Shown here one piece after another: positions 1 to 8,501 of a stretch of DNA of 64,000 nucleotides. The translations under genes were made by a program, and so were the position numbers. The notes under the pieces are model-generated. The model was not told the origin of the DNA, searched no databases, and saw nothing but the letters and a program-made list of their open reading frames with translations. Position 1 is the stretch's first letter; every line of letters begins with the position of its first letter. The stretch is from Cutibacterium namnetense (lineage in GTDB: Bacteria; Actinomycetota; Actinomycetes; Propionibacteriales; Propionibacteriaceae), in the NCBI RefSeq assembly GCF_001642025.1, contig NZ_LWHO01000001.1:344573-408572 (forward strand). Reading direction: 5' to 3'.

Positions 1-2763
1 AAGCGGATCTGGGATAAGGGTCTGCTCGGCGAGGACCACCGCGTGGCTCCGTACTGCCCGCGCTGCGGCACCACCCTGTCCGACCATGAGCTGGCCCAGG
101 GCTATCAGGACGACCGCGACCCGTCGATCTATGTGCGGTTCCCGGTGACGTCGGGCCCGCTGGCTGGACGCGCCAAGCTGCTGGTATGGACGACCACCCC
201 ATGGACCCTCGTCTCGAACACTGCCGTCGCCGTCCACCCCGAAGTGCGATACGTCGTCGCCCACCAAGACCCGGTTCCGGAAGGGTCTGACGCCATCGCC
301 ACTGCCTCCGCAGACGACCCGGCCTCCCAGGACCTCATCATCGCTGAGCCACTGTTCGAAAAAGTGCTGGGTGAGGGGTGGAGTCTCACCGGCGAGTCTT
401 TCCTGGGCTCGCAGATGGAGTTTTGGACCTACGAGCGTCCTTACGACTTCCTGGAGTGGCCAAAGACTGAGCGGGTGACGGTTGATGGGCGTCCCACCCC
501 TGCTGACGCAAACTTCGTCATCCTGGCCGACTACGTCACCGTCGAGGATGGCACCGGACTGGTGCATCAGGCCCCGGCCTTTGGCGCTGACGACCTGCAA
601 ACCTGCCGCCGCTATGGGTTGCCGTTGGTCAACCCGATTCGTCCCGACGGCACTTTTGAGGAGTCCGTGCCACTGGTGGGAGGCAAGTTCTTCAAAACTG
701 CCGATAAGCCGTTGTGCGAGGACCTCGATAGGCGCGGAATTCTCTTCCGCCTTGAGATGCACTGGCACTCTTACCCGCACTGCTGGCGCTGTGACACGCA
801 CCTCATCTACTACGCCCAGCCTTCGTGGTATATCCGCACCACGAAGGTTAAGGAGCAACTGCTGGCCCAGAACGAGGGCACCACGTGGTATCCCGAGACG
901 ATCAAGCATGGCCGGTTTGGTGACTGGCTAGAGAACAACATCGACTGGGCCGTCAGCCGGTCGCGCTACTGGGGTACCCCGTTGCCGTTGTGGCGCAACG
1001 ACGACGATCGCTCCGACGTCATCTGCGTGGAGTCGCTGGCCGAGTTATCCCAGTACGTCGGGCGTGACCTCACCGGGATGGATCCGCATCGTCCGTTCAT
1101 TGACGAGGTGACCTTCACCCGAGATGGCCATACCTATCACCGGGTGCCCGAGGTAGCCGACGCCTGGCTCGATTCGGGCTCGATGCCCTTCGCCCAGTGG
1201 GGATACCCGCATGTGCCAGGCTCGAAGGAGAAGTTCGAGTCCCATTACCCAGGTGATTTCATCTGTGAGGCTATCGACCAGACCCGCGGCTGGTTTTACA
1301 CCATGATGGCCGTCGGAACCTTGGTATTTGACGAGTCCTCGTACCGCAACGTGCTGTGCCTGGGCCACATCCTGGCCGAGGATGGCCGCAAGATGAGCAA
1401 ACACTTGGGCAATATCTTGCTGCCCATCCCGCTCATGGACTCCCATGGTGCCGACGCGCTGCGCTGGTTCATGGCCGCTGACGGTTCCCCGTGGAGTGCG
1501 CGGCGCGTCGGTGACGAGACCATCCAGGAGACAGTCCGCAAGGTTCTGCTGACGTATTGGAACACCGTGAGCTTCCAGGCCCTCTACGCTCGCGCCAACG
1601 GGTGGTCTCCAGCAATGGCCACGGAGACAGACTTGCAGCGCGATGTCGTTCCCCCCGCTGTAGCAGAGCGTCACGTTCTGGACCGCTGGCTCGTCAGTGC
1701 CACTAACGTGCTGGTGCGCGACGTCACCGCGGCATTGAACAATTTCGACACCCAGCGCGTCGGCAACCTCATCGCCCAGTTCGTCGATGAGCTGTCGAAC
1801 TGGTACGTGCGCCGCTCCCGCCGTCGTTTCTGGGACGGCGATGAGGGCGCCCTGTGGACCCTGCACGAGACCCTCGAGACTCTCACAAAGCTGATGGCCC
1901 CGATGGTTCCGTTTATCACCGAGCGGGTCTGGCAGGACCTCTTCGTGACAACGAATCCGCAAGGCCCGGAGTCGGTCCATCTGGCGAGCTGGCCGGTGGC
2001 TGACGATTCAGTCATTGACGAGTCGCTGTCCGAGTCGATGGACCTGGCCCGACGCGTCGTCGAGCTGGGCCGCGGTGCTCGTGCTGAGGCCAAAGCCAAG
2101 ATCCGCCAGCCCTTGTCTCGCGCCCTCATTTCTAGTGCTGCCTTGGCCAAACTGGGCGAGGAACTGCAGGCTGAGATCCGCTCCGAGCTCAACGTTCAGG
2201 CCCTGGAGTCCTTCACTGCGGCTGGCGACCTCGTCGATCACTGCGCGAAGGGCAATTTCCGGGCGTTGGGCAAGAAATATGCTAAAGCCACCCCGAAGGT
2301 GGCCGTCGCTATTACCGCTGCTGATCCCGAGTGGCTTGCCGCTGAACTGGCCACCAGTGGGTCCGTCGAACTAGACGTACCAGAGGTCGAGGGGGGTAGG
2401 GCCGTCGTGACCGCTGACGACGTGATCGTCTCCGAGCGCCCTCGGGAAGGCTGGAGCGTCGTCAACGAGCAGGGCGAAACCGTCGCTCTCGATCTGGAGA
2501 TCACCCCCGAGTTGGCCCGCGCTGGGCAGGCCCGTGAGGTCATCCGCTTCATTCAGGACAGCCGTAAGAAGGCTGGACTCGAGGTCTCCGATCGGATCAG
2601 CTTGTCCTGGCAGGCTGACGGGGAGCTAGCTGAGGCCATTGCGGAGCATCTCGACGAGATCGCCAGCGAGGTGCTCGCCACCACGTTCAACCGCGGTGAA
2701 GCTGATGACGAGTGGTTCCGTGACGGGGGCCTCGGTTTGGCTGTGAAGATCGAGAAGGTTTGA
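1..2763 (+). CDS. ileS: isoleucyl-tRNA synthetase, 3' part
   Basis: Charges tRNA-Ile with isoleucine in the cytoplasm. The reading frame is open from the first base, so the N-terminus with the HIGH motif lies outside the window. Visible are the class I catalytic core and CP1 editing region (threonine-rich TTTPWTLVSN, then the AWLDSGSMPF segment), the KMSKS-type loop as GRKMSKHLGN (codons at about 1387-1416), an anticodon-binding helical domain after it, and the long C-terminal extension of actinobacterial/eukaryote-like IleRS. Because codons 1-14 of the window continue the frame, the gene should not be started at the internal GTG at 43. It ends just before a perfect hairpin and converges with the ABC permease gene. 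Confidence 0.97.
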   Translation, partial: KRIWDKGLLGEDHRVAPYCPRCGTTLSDHELAQGYQDDRDPSIYVRFPVTSGPLAGRAKLLVWTTTPWTLVSNTAVAVHPEVRYVVAHQDPVPEGSDAIATASADDPASQDLIIAEPLFEKVLGEGWSLTGESFLGSQMEFWTYERPYDFLEWPKTERVTVDGRPTPADANFVILADYVTVEDGTGLVHQAPAFGADDLQTCRRYGLPLVNPIRPDGTFEESVPLVGGKFFKTADKPLCEDLDRRGILFRLEMHWHSYPHCWRCDTHLIYYAQPSWYIRTTKVKEQLLAQNEGTTWYPETIKHGRFGDWLENNIDWAVSRSRYWGTPLPLWRNDDDRSDVICVESLAELSQYVGRDLTGMDPHRPFIDEVTFTRDGHTYHRVPEVADAWLDSGSMPFAQWGYPHVPGSKEKFESHYPGDFICEAIDQTRGWFYTMMAVGTLVFDESSYRNVLCLGHILAEDGRKMSKHLGNILLPIPLMDSHGADALRWFMAADGSPWSARRVGDETIQETVRKVLLTYWNTVSFQALYARANGWSPAMATETDLQRDVVPPAVAERHVLDRWLVSATNVLVRDVTAALNNFDTQRVGNLIAQFVDELSNWYVRRSRRRFWDGDEGALWTLHETLETLTKLMAPMVPFITERVWQDLFVTTNPQGPESVHLASWPVADDSVIDESLSESMDLARRVVELGRGARAEAKAKIRQPLSRALISSAALAKLGEELQAEIRSELNVQALESFTAAGDLVDHCAKGNFRALGKKYAKATPKVAVAITAADPEWLAAELATSGSVELDVPEVEGGRAVVTADDVIVSERPREGWSVVNEQGETVALDLEITPELARAGQAREVIRFIQDSRKKAGLEVSDRISLSWQADGELAEAIAEHLDEIASEVLATTFNRGEADDEWFRDGGLGLAVKIEKV

Positions 2764-2768
2764 GTTGA

Positions 2769-2814
2769 AGTCCAGTCATTTTGACCGAGTAATCACGGTC
2801 AAAATGACTGGACT
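2769..2814. terminator. 19-bp perfect hairpin between ileS and ABC permease
   Basis: Arms 2769-2787 and 2796-2814 are exact reverse complements with an 8-base loop. It sits 5 bases after the ileS stop and 17 bases before the stop of the convergent permease gene, so it probably serves both as a bidirectional terminator. There is no T-tract on either side. Confidence 0.75.
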
Positions 2815-2831
2815 ACGAAGGTGTGTCTGAG

Positions 2832-3599
2832 TCACGGCTCGCGCACATGCTGACGCCACAGTCCAATGATGACCGGCAGGACGATCCACAGCGCTGTGCT
2901 GGTAGCTAGATGGCCCCATTCGACGCCGTGGATGGTCCCTGCGGCTAATGGTGTCCCCGCCTGGAAGTAATTGATCCACGGGGTGATGGCACGAAGCTGT
3001 TTGATGATGGTGGCCATAGGTAAGACCGTCGTCGGGACGAGCAGTATCACGATGATCGCGGCGGGTGCGTTGAGGAACGCTAGGCCCAGAGCGAAGCCGA
3101 CGAGGACGTAGATGAGGGTGGTAGCGGTGGCACCGAGCAACGCCTTCCAATTGGCTCCGATAAGGGTTACGGAGGGTTGGAAGGTCGTAGCGACCAGCCA
3201 TGAGATTCCTGTCAGGACGAGAACCAGTACGGTGGCGACGACCGAAGCTGCTGCGGCGACGATCCCCTGGGCGGCGGCCACCAAGTGGCGTCGTGGCGTC
3301 ATGACAAAGGTCGTCAGCGCGGTTCGATGACTCCACTCGGCAGTGACCATGAGAATGGCAACGACGGGCAGCAGCGCGTTGACGGGCATGGCGGGGAAGA
3401 AGACCAGGCTCGGCCACGAAACCGTACCGGAGCGGACCTGGGTCACCGCCCATCCGCTCACGCCGGCGATGATCAAACTGAGAGCAGCGGTGATGGACAG
3501 CAGCCACACGCTTGCCCGGGTGTCGACGAGCTTGCGGGTTTCAGCGATGATGAGGTTTCCGAAGGATGCTTTTCCGTTGGCGGTCCCGATGTCAGTCAT
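2832..3599 (-). CDS. ABC-2 type transporter permease
   Basis: Membrane component of an ABC exporter, 255 residues. After a cytoplasmic start containing an E-T-R-K-L motif typical of ABC-2 permeases, about six hydrophobic segments are visible (for example VWLLSITAALSLIIAGVSG, VVATVLVLVLTGISWLV, AIIVILLVPTTVLPMA and ALWIVLPVIIGLW). The start codon overlaps the stop of the upstream ATPase gene by four bases (ATGA), so the two are translationally coupled. The substrate cannot be told from sequence; the neighbouring two-component system suggests an export system for peptides, lantibiotics or drugs. A longer alternative frame on the same strand is a shadow. Confidence 0.85.
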   Translation of the reverse strand: MTDIGTANGKASFGNLIIAETRKLVDTRASVWLLSITAALSLIIAGVSGWAVTQVRSGTVSWPSLVFFPAMPVNALLPVVAILMVTAEWSHRTALTTFVMTPRRHLVAAAQGIVAAAASVVATVLVLVLTGISWLVATTFQPSVTLIGANWKALLGATATTLIYVLVGFALGLAFLNAPAAIIVILLVPTTVLPMATIIKQLRAITPWINYFQAGTPLAAGTIHGVEWGHLATSTALWIVLPVIIGLWRQHVREP

Positions 3600-4339
3600 G
3601 CTGCCTGTCCTGTCTGTGGGGAGCCCTGCTGGGCGCGGCTGGTCGGTGTGGTGAGTTCGAAGAAGGTGTCCTCGAGGTTTTCGTGGCGGGCGGTGAGGTT
3701 GGCCAAGGTGTCGTCGGCGACGATGCGTCCCGAGCCGATCATGACGACCCGGTCAGCAATGAGCTGTACCTCGTGGAGTAGGTGGGAACTCAGCAGGACA
3801 GCCCCGCCACGGTCGGCGAAGTCGCGCAACAAAGTACGCATCCAGCGGATGCCCTGGGGATCTAGACCGTTGGCGGGTTCATCAAGGATGAGGGTCCTGG
3901 GGTTACCCAACAGGGCTACAGCGACCCCGAGGCGCTGCCTCATGCCAAGTGAATAGGCACCGACTCGGCGACGAGCCTCGGCCTGGGTGAGACCGACCAG
4001 CTCAAGGACCTCGTCGATCCTGGCTCGGGGCGTGCCGATGACTGTCGCTGCGGTGATGAGGGTCTCGCGTCCAGTGCGGCCCGGATGCATGGCCGAGGCA
4101 TCGAGCAGGACACCGATCCGAAATGCCGGGTTGGACAGGGTGACGAAAGGTCGCCCAAAAACGGTGGCTGTACCCGAGGTCGGCTGGGACAGACCAACGA
4201 TGCATTTTAGGGTGGTCGACTTACCTGCCCCGTTGGGGCCGAGGAATCCGGTGACCGACCCGGCTTCGACGCCGAAGGATACGTCATCAACGGCGGTGAG
4301 CCGGCCGTATTTTTTGGTGAGGTGTGAAACCGTGATCAT
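3596..4339 (-). CDS. ABC transporter ATP-binding protein
   Basis: ATPase of the exporter, 247 residues. Walker A is GPNGAGKST near residue 40, the signature is YSLGMRQRLGVAVALL, Walker B is LILDEPANGLDP, followed by an H-loop in LLSSHLLHE. It belongs to the CcmA/BcrA-type family that pairs with ABC-2 permeases. The start is placed at the ATG beginning M-I-T-V-S-H, since the preceding 25 in-frame residues have no family character; a GGAG lies 13 bases upstream. It is transcribed divergently from the histidine kinase gene, the usual layout for a sensor-regulated exporter. Confidence 0.9.
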   Translation of the reverse strand: MITVSHLTKKYGRLTAVDDVSFGVEAGSVTGFLGPNGAGKSTTLKCIVGLSQPTSGTATVFGRPFVTLSNPAFRIGVLLDASAMHPGRTGRETLITAATVIGTPRARIDEVLELVGLTQAEARRRVGAYSLGMRQRLGVAVALLGNPRTLILDEPANGLDPQGIRWMRTLLRDFADRGGAVLLSSHLLHEVQLIADRVVMIGSGRIVADDTLANLTARHENLEDTFFELTTPTSRAQQGSPQTGQAA

Positions 4340-4396
4340 GGTTGAAATACCACTCCAGCCAGCCGGGCGGGTGCCAGTGGTGAAGGTCTGGGTTCG

Positions 4397-4414
4397 ATGG
4401 TTCTGTCGAACCAT
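4397..4414. promoter_or_regulatory. inverted repeat in the divergent ABC/TCS promoter
   Basis: A 7-bp perfect inverted repeat (ATGGTTC, 4-base spacer, GAACCAT) lies in the 235-bp gap between the divergent ABC ATPase and histidine kinase genes, about 58 bases upstream of the ATPase start. It is a candidate operator for the adjacent LuxR-type response regulator; binding is inferred only from position and symmetry. Confidence 0.4.
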
Positions 4415-4574
4415 GTGGTATCGACTAAGGTCGACGGCGACGATCCGAAGGTCGAAATGCGGGATTGGTGCGCGCGGCTGACGATGTTGCGTCCGTAATC
4501 TGGGTAGGTACCCGATCTTGCTATTGCCCGATCAGTCCAGTCATATTCCCGCCATTCGGAGGAGAACCGAGGCC

Positions 4575-5762
4575 ATGGTCGATGTTGGCATTCGTCTAGA
4601 TGCCCGTTGGCGTCCGGTATCCCGGTGGGGTCTGGTGTGCCGTTACGGGGCGTCTGTGCTCGGTTGGTTTGCTGGCTTCTCGGATGTTTCGAGACTGCCG
4701 TGGTGGCACACGACCCTCGACCTGGTCGTGGGGGCCGCGGCCATATTCGTTATGAGGTGGCGGCGTCAGCGGCCACTCTTGGTGTGTTGGGCCGTTGTGG
4801 TGGCGGCGATCTGGTGCGTCTCGGTGAATGTCGTTGCAGTGTGGGCCCTGATGAGTTTGGCGACTCATCGACGCTGGCGTCAGATCACTGCCGTCTCGGT
4901 GGTCGGAATTGTCGCTGCGCTGTTCATGGGGTGGAGCAGGGATGGCCAAGGAGCGATCGCCCTCATCGAGGGTCACCGGTGGAATCACCTTATCGGGGCC
5001 ATCGTTTTGTGGGTCCTGTCGGTGGGCATCATGGTTGCCATCGGTGTGTCGATCGGCGCGCGACGTGACCTCGTCGCCAGCCTCGAGGAGCGTGCCGAGA
5101 CAGCCGAGCGAGAGCAGGAGTTGCGCGTGCTGGCTGGTCAACAGGCCGAACGCAACCGGATCGCCTGCGAAATGCATGACGTTTTGGCCCATCGGCTCAG
5201 CCTGATTTCAATGCATGCCGGGGCCTTGTCCTGGCGAGACGACCTGGGGTCAGAAGAGACTCAGCAGATCGCTGCGACAATCCGAGAAAATGCCCACGAC
5301 AGTCTCGAAGAGTTGCGCGCCATGCTGGGCACCTTGCGGGGTTCAGACATCTCGGGGTCACCCGATAAGCCACAGCCGACCGTCGCCGACTTTCCGCAAC
5401 TCGTCGACGAGGCCAGGTTTGGTGGGCAGCAGGTGCGAGTTCACCAGCAGACGGACTCCTTCAACGGTTTGCCGACGGCAGTGGGCAGGCACGCCTACCG
5501 CGTCATCCAAGAGGGTCTGACCAATGCCCGCAAACATGCTCCCGACTGTGCCGTAGACGTCACTATTTCGGGTGGGCCTGGTCAGGGGCTGGGCGTCGTC
5601 GTTTCGAATCCCCTTCCCGCGACGGCTCCGAATCATCCGATACCAGGTTCGGGTGCCGGGCTGGAAGGATTGCGTCAACGAGCCGAGATGGTCGCCGGAA
5701 AGATCAGTGCCGGTGCTACCAACGACGGCCGATTCGAGCTGAAGGTGTGGTTCCCGTGGTGA
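4575..5762 (+). CDS. sensor histidine kinase (NarL/DesK class)
   Basis: Membrane sensor kinase of a two-component system, about 395 residues. The N-terminal half has five or six hydrophobic helices with little extracytoplasmic sequence, a coiled linker (LEERAETAEREQELRVL), then a HisKA_3 dimerisation box E-M-H-D-V-L-A-H with the phospho-accepting His near residue 201, and a compact HATPase domain (N-box around EGLTNARKHA, G-box GSGAGLEGLRQRAEM). The start is the ATG at 4575, preceded by GGAGGAG ten bases upstream; an in-frame ATG at 4518 lacks this. It overlaps the response regulator gene. Likely senses envelope stress or a peptide and controls the divergent ABC exporter. Confidence 0.9.
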   Translation: MVDVGIRLDARWRPVSRWGLVCRYGASVLGWFAGFSDVSRLPWWHTTLDLVVGAAAIFVMRWRRQRPLLVCWAVVVAAIWCVSVNVVAVWALMSLATHRRWRQITAVSVVGIVAALFMGWSRDGQGAIALIEGHRWNHLIGAIVLWVLSVGIMVAIGVSIGARRDLVASLEERAETAEREQELRVLAGQQAERNRIACEMHDVLAHRLSLISMHAGALSWRDDLGSEETQQIAATIRENAHDSLEELRAMLGTLRGSDISGSPDKPQPTVADFPQLVDEARFGGQQVRVHQQTDSFNGLPTAVGRHAYRVIQEGLTNARKHAPDCAVDVTISGGPGQGLGVVVSNPLPATAPNHPIPGSGAGLEGLRQRAEMVAGKISAGATNDGRFELKVWFPW

Positions 5763-6415
5763 CGATCCTCATCGTTGATGACGACCCCTTGGTCCGGGCC
5801 GGACTACGGCTTATCCTCGGCGGGTCACCATCCTTGCAGGTTGTCGGGGAGGGATCTGACGGTGACGAGGCAGTCGACCTCGTCACCGAGCATCGGCCCG
5901 ACGTCGTCCTCATGGACATCCGTATGCCTCGTGTCGATGGGCTCGAGGCGACTCGACGCTTGCAGGCCTTGCCTGAACCTCCAAGGATCATCGTCCTGAC
6001 GACGTTCGACTCCGACGACCTGGTGCTGCGAGCGTTGACCGTAGGGGCGGACGGTTTTCTCCTCAAGGACACGCCGCCGCCGCGGATGGTCGAGGCTATC
6101 TTGCAGGTTGCGGCTGGCGAGCAGGCACTGTCGCCGAGCGTGGTCTCCCAGGTCATTAAGCTGGCGACGCGTTCGGCCAACTCATCGCGTCAGGACAGCG
6201 CTCGTCGACTTCTGGAGGAACTTACCGAGCGCGAGCGTGCCGTGGCCCTGGCCGTTGGACAGGGGTTGACCAACGCGCAGATCGCTAAACAGGAGTACCT
6301 ATCGGTTGCTACCGTCAAGGCGCAGATTACGCGAATCCATGGGAAGCTCGGGGTGACCAACCGCGTGCAGGTGGCGTTGATCATCCATGACGCTAACCTC
6401 GGTGAGCTCTCCTAA
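5759..6415 (+). CDS. LuxR-family (NarL-type) response regulator
   Basis: DNA-binding partner of the upstream kinase, about 218 residues. The receiver domain begins ILIVDDDPLVRAGL, has the phospho-acceptor Asp near residue 53 (VLMDIRMP), the conserved Thr in IVLTTF and Lys in LLKDTPP. The C-terminal LuxR helix-turn-helix reads LTEREREVA-like then GLTNAQIAK and VKAQITRIHGKLGV. The GTG at 5759 overlaps the kinase stop (GTGA), favouring it over in-frame GTGs at 5747 and 5756. It is expected to regulate the divergent ABC genes. Confidence 0.92.
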   Translation: MTILIVDDDPLVRAGLRLILGGSPSLQVVGEGSDGDEAVDLVTEHRPDVVLMDIRMPRVDGLEATRRLQALPEPPRIIVLTTFDSDDLVLRALTVGADGFLLKDTPPPRMVEAILQVAAGEQALSPSVVSQVIKLATRSANSSRQDSARRLLEELTERERAVALAVGQGLTNAQIAKQEYLSVATVKAQITRIHGKLGVTNRVQVALIIHDANLGELS

Positions 6416-6418
6416 AAA

Positions 6419-6583
6419 ACGAATGGCGAAATCGAGAGCGTAGACGCCGAAGTCTAGGGTCACTCCACCCCCCAGCGTGGGGGAGAAAAGACGGTCCTCA
6501 GGGTCATAATCGCGCAGGGCGAACAGGTTTTCCTGCGTGCCCGTCGGCTCGCCAACCGCGCCACTGCTGGCGGTGGCGATCAT
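6419..6583 (-). pseudogene. remnant of a Gfo/Idh/MocA-family oxidoreductase
   Basis: About 55 codons on the minus strand encode LRDYDPEDRLFSPTLGGG followed by VTLDFGVYALDFAIRFLGE, which I recognise as the conserved centre of the C-terminal domain of Gfo/Idh/MocA NAD(P)-dependent sugar/cyclitol dehydrogenases (LGGG, LD.GVY). Nothing upstream or downstream restores the nucleotide-binding domain or the rest of the fold; the similarity stops where the response regulator gene ends. It is a gene fossil in an otherwise empty 307-bp gap. No other gene was found between 6416 and 6722. Confidence 0.6.
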
Positions 6584-6722
6584 GTCCGCATAGGAATCAT
6601 CAGCTTCAGGGCGGGGATAACTGGGTTTTGAGCAACCGGACCGGCAAAGGCATCGGCGTGGTCCACTGCGCAGCCAGTTCGCTAATTTTGTCCCTTGTCA
6701 AAAGACATCCGTATCGCGTACC

Positions 6723-7031
6723 GTGAAGTTCGTGGGAAGCAATGAAGCTGACGATTGGACACTCCAGGCAAATTGCCGCGGTATGGCAGATGCCCTCTTC
6801 CCGGACGGAAAAGAGCAGCGCCGAGCTAGGCGTATTTGCGCTGACTGTCGCGTCCGTCCGGAATGCCTTGCTGAGGCCTTGGATAACCGGCTTGAGTGGG
6901 GAGTATGGGGCGGCATGACCGAACGTGAGAGGCGACGCCTGCTGCGTGAACGTCCAGACGTGACGAGCTGGCACGACGTGCTGCTGACCGACCAGGGAAC
7001 TCTGACGAAAGCGGCTAGGGTGAAGTCATGA
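6723..7031 (+). CDS. WhiB-family iron-sulfur transcriptional regulator
   Basis: Small actinobacterial redox-responsive regulator, 102 residues. The four cluster ligands are present at about C18, C39, C42 and C48 (C-X2-C-X5-C), followed by the G-V-W-G-G turn near residues 60-64 and a basic C-terminal stretch RERRRLLRERP. Gene order (WhiB, DUF4177, RidA, then Crp) resembles the mycobacterial whiB4 region, so a WhiB4-like role in the redox response is plausible but not proven. The start is the GTG giving M-K-F-V; no good Shine-Dalgarno is visible, and a GTG at 6732 is an alternative. Its stop overlaps the next start (ATGA). Confidence 0.9.
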   Translation: MKFVGSNEADDWTLQANCRGMADALFPDGKEQRRARRICADCRVRPECLAEALDNRLEWGVWGGMTERERRRLLRERPDVTSWHDVLLTDQGTLTKAARVKS

Positions 7032-7201
7032 CCCGATGGGAGTACTTCACAGCACCGATTCTCGTGCACGCCTCGCAGCAGATCCTCAATAATTTCGGAG
7101 CCGACGGCTGGGAACTTGTCCAGATCGTCCCCGGCCCCAACCCCGAGTCGCTAGTGGGTTATTTCAAACGCCCGCTGCCTGATCAGGAGCAGTCCCGATG
7201 A
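7028..7201 (+). CDS. DUF4177-like small protein
   Basis: A 57-residue protein sandwiched by ATGA overlaps with both the WhiB gene and ridA, strong evidence that it is translated. The sequence runs WEYFTAPILVH, then LNNFGADGWELVQIVPG and GYFKRPL, the pattern of DUF4177 proteins (W-E-Y ... GWELV ... FKR). Function is unknown; the family is a small single-domain alpha/beta protein. A protein of this size and place is kept between whiB4 and the RidA-like gene in mycobacteria, so it belongs to a conserved actinobacterial cluster. Confidence 0.85.
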   Translation: MTRWEYFTAPILVHASQQILNNFGADGWELVQIVPGPNPESLVGYFKRPLPDQEQSR

Positions 7202-7653
7202 GCGCCACAACGAGGTGTGCCGAGTTGGGGATTACTCTTCCCCCAGTTGCGGCCCCGGTAGCCGATTACGTGCCGGCCATTCAGACCGGATCACAGATTC
7301 TTACCTCGGGTCAGTTGCCCTTCGTTGACGGCGAATTGACTGTCGCCGGCAAGGTGGGAGACACCGTTTCCGCTGAGCAGGCCGCTGAGGCCGCTCGCGC
7401 CGCTGCTCTCAACGCCATCGCAGCTGCGGCTGACGTGGCCGGTGGTCTGGACGCCATTAAGCGGGTCGTTCGGGTGGTCGTCTTCGTCAACTCCGCCCCG
7501 GACTTCACCGGTCAGGCTGCGGTAGCCAACGGTGCCTCTCAGCTACTTGGTCAGGTCTTTGGTGAACATGGCCGTCACGCCCGCAGCGCCGTCGGGGTGG
7601 CCACCCTGCCGCTCGGATCGGCAGTTGAGGTCGAACTGACCGTCGAAGTCTGA
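7198..7653 (+). CDS. RidA/YjgF-family protein
   Basis: Member of the RidA (YjgF/YER057c/UK114) superfamily, 151 residues; canonical members hydrolyse reactive enamine/imine intermediates released by PLP enzymes. Visible are the N-terminal ELGITLPPVAAPVADYVPA, the GSQILTSGQLPF strand, and the C-terminal HARSAVGVATLPLGSAVEVE, which keeps the conserved Arg before the S-A-V-G-V strand. This longer, L-P-P-containing form belongs to the YjgH-like branch in which the deaminase activity is not always present. It is the last gene of the WhiB-DUF4177-RidA operon and is followed by a hairpin. Confidence 0.88.
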   Translation: MSATTRCAELGITLPPVAAPVADYVPAIQTGSQILTSGQLPFVDGELTVAGKVGDTVSAEQAAEAARAAALNAIAAAADVAGGLDAIKRVVRVVVFVNSAPDFTGQAAVANGASQLLGQVFGEHGRHARSAVGVATLPLGSAVEVELTVEV

Positions 7654-7679
7654 TCTGGGTTATTCCAGAACAATAACTG

Positions 7680-7707
7680 GGGGGCTAGGTGTCAACGCCT
7701 GGCCCCC
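7680..7707. terminator. hairpin after ridA
   Basis: A 10-bp stem (7680-7689 with 7698-7707, one G-U pair) with an 8-base loop lies between the convergent ridA and crp genes. No T-run follows on the plus strand; on the minus strand the stem is preceded by TTT. Likely a shared terminator. Confidence 0.6.
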
Positions 7708-7735
7708 AAACTCATCGGTCTGGGGTCTTGCGAAT

Positions 7736-8437
7736 TCAGTTGGCTCGGGAAGCTAATTTCTCCGGCTCCATGATGGTGACAACCTTGGGCCGCGCCGCGA
7801 TCCATCCACGCGTGGCGAAGTCAGTCAGCGCCTTGTTGACGGTCTCTCGGGAGGAGCCGACGGCCTGGGCGAGCTCATGCTGGGTGAGGTCGTGACGCAC
7901 CACGATGTGCCCAGTCGACGGGTTCTCGGTACCGAAGCGTCGCGCCAGGTCGAGCAAGGTGTACGCCAACCGGCTTGGGACGTCACCAGAGACAAAATGG
8001 GCGGTGTTGTCGTCGGCTCGCCGCAGGCGTTCCGACAGCCTTCCCAACATAGTCAAGGCGACGTCGTGACGGCCCTTAACGAGCTCGAGCATGTGCGCTC
8101 CCGGAGCCTTGAGCAGGCTACAACGGGTGAGAGTAGTGGCCGTCGTGGAGCGGGTTCCGCCGTCAACCAGCGACAGTTCCCCAAACATGTCACCGGGGCC
8201 CATAAGCCACAGCAGAGAGTCGCGGGGAGTGAGATCTTCGGCAGTTGTGGATCGGGTGAGCTTCACCTTTCCCTCGATAACGAGGTACAGGTTGTCAGCC
8301 GGGTTTCCGGCCTCGAAGATCACCGTATTTCGCGGGCAGACTAACGTCTCGCACATGGCCATGATTCGGGCGGCCGAGGCGGGCCCGAGAGTTGCGAAAA
8401 ACGGTTGGGTCGTCGCTGTTGCCACCACATCTGCCAT
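7736..8437 (-). CDS. crp: Crp/Fnr-family regulator (GlxR/Crp-like)
   Basis: Global cAMP-responsive transcription regulator, about 233 residues. The cyclic-nucleotide domain carries the phosphate-binding cassette FGELSLVDGGTRSTT with the Arg that contacts cAMP phosphate. A long dimerisation helix (LGRLSERLRRADD) leads to the winged helix-turn-helix LTQHELAQAVGSSRETVNKAL. The start is the ATG giving M-A-D-V-V, preceded by GGGAG eight bases upstream; 18 further in-frame upstream residues are not family-like. It is divergent from nth with a Crp-type palindrome between them, as expected for autoregulation. The same crp-nth neighbourhood is conserved in mycobacteria (Rv3676-Rv3674c). Confidence 0.92.
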   Translation of the reverse strand: MADVVATATTQPFFATLGPASAARIMAMCETLVCPRNTVIFEAGNPADNLYLVIEGKVKLTRSTTAEDLTPRDSLLWLMGPGDMFGELSLVDGGTRSTTATTLTRCSLLKAPGAHMLELVKGRHDVALTMLGRLSERLRRADDNTAHFVSGDVPSRLAYTLLDLARRFGTENPSTGHIVVRHDLTQHELAQAVGSSRETVNKALTDFATRGWIAARPKVVTIMEPEKLASRAN

Positions 8438-8501
8438 CCGAAAATCTCCCTCATGAACACCTGCATTGTTCGACCATTCGTTGCCGAGCATGTGCCTACA
8501 T

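Noticed and set aside
1045-1980. 311-codon antisense frame inside ileS
   Set aside because: Codon-bias shadow of a highly biased GC gene; no family features and no ribosome site.
2776-3507. Long alternative reading frame on the minus strand over the ABC permease
   Set aside because: Arg/His/Pro-rich sequence with no hydrophobic segments; the other frame gives a proper ABC-2 permease coupled to its ATPase.
6606-7069. Two minus-strand frames antisense to the WhiB gene
   Set aside because: The plus strand has the four-Cys WhiB signature and coupled downstream genes; the antisense frames are shadows.
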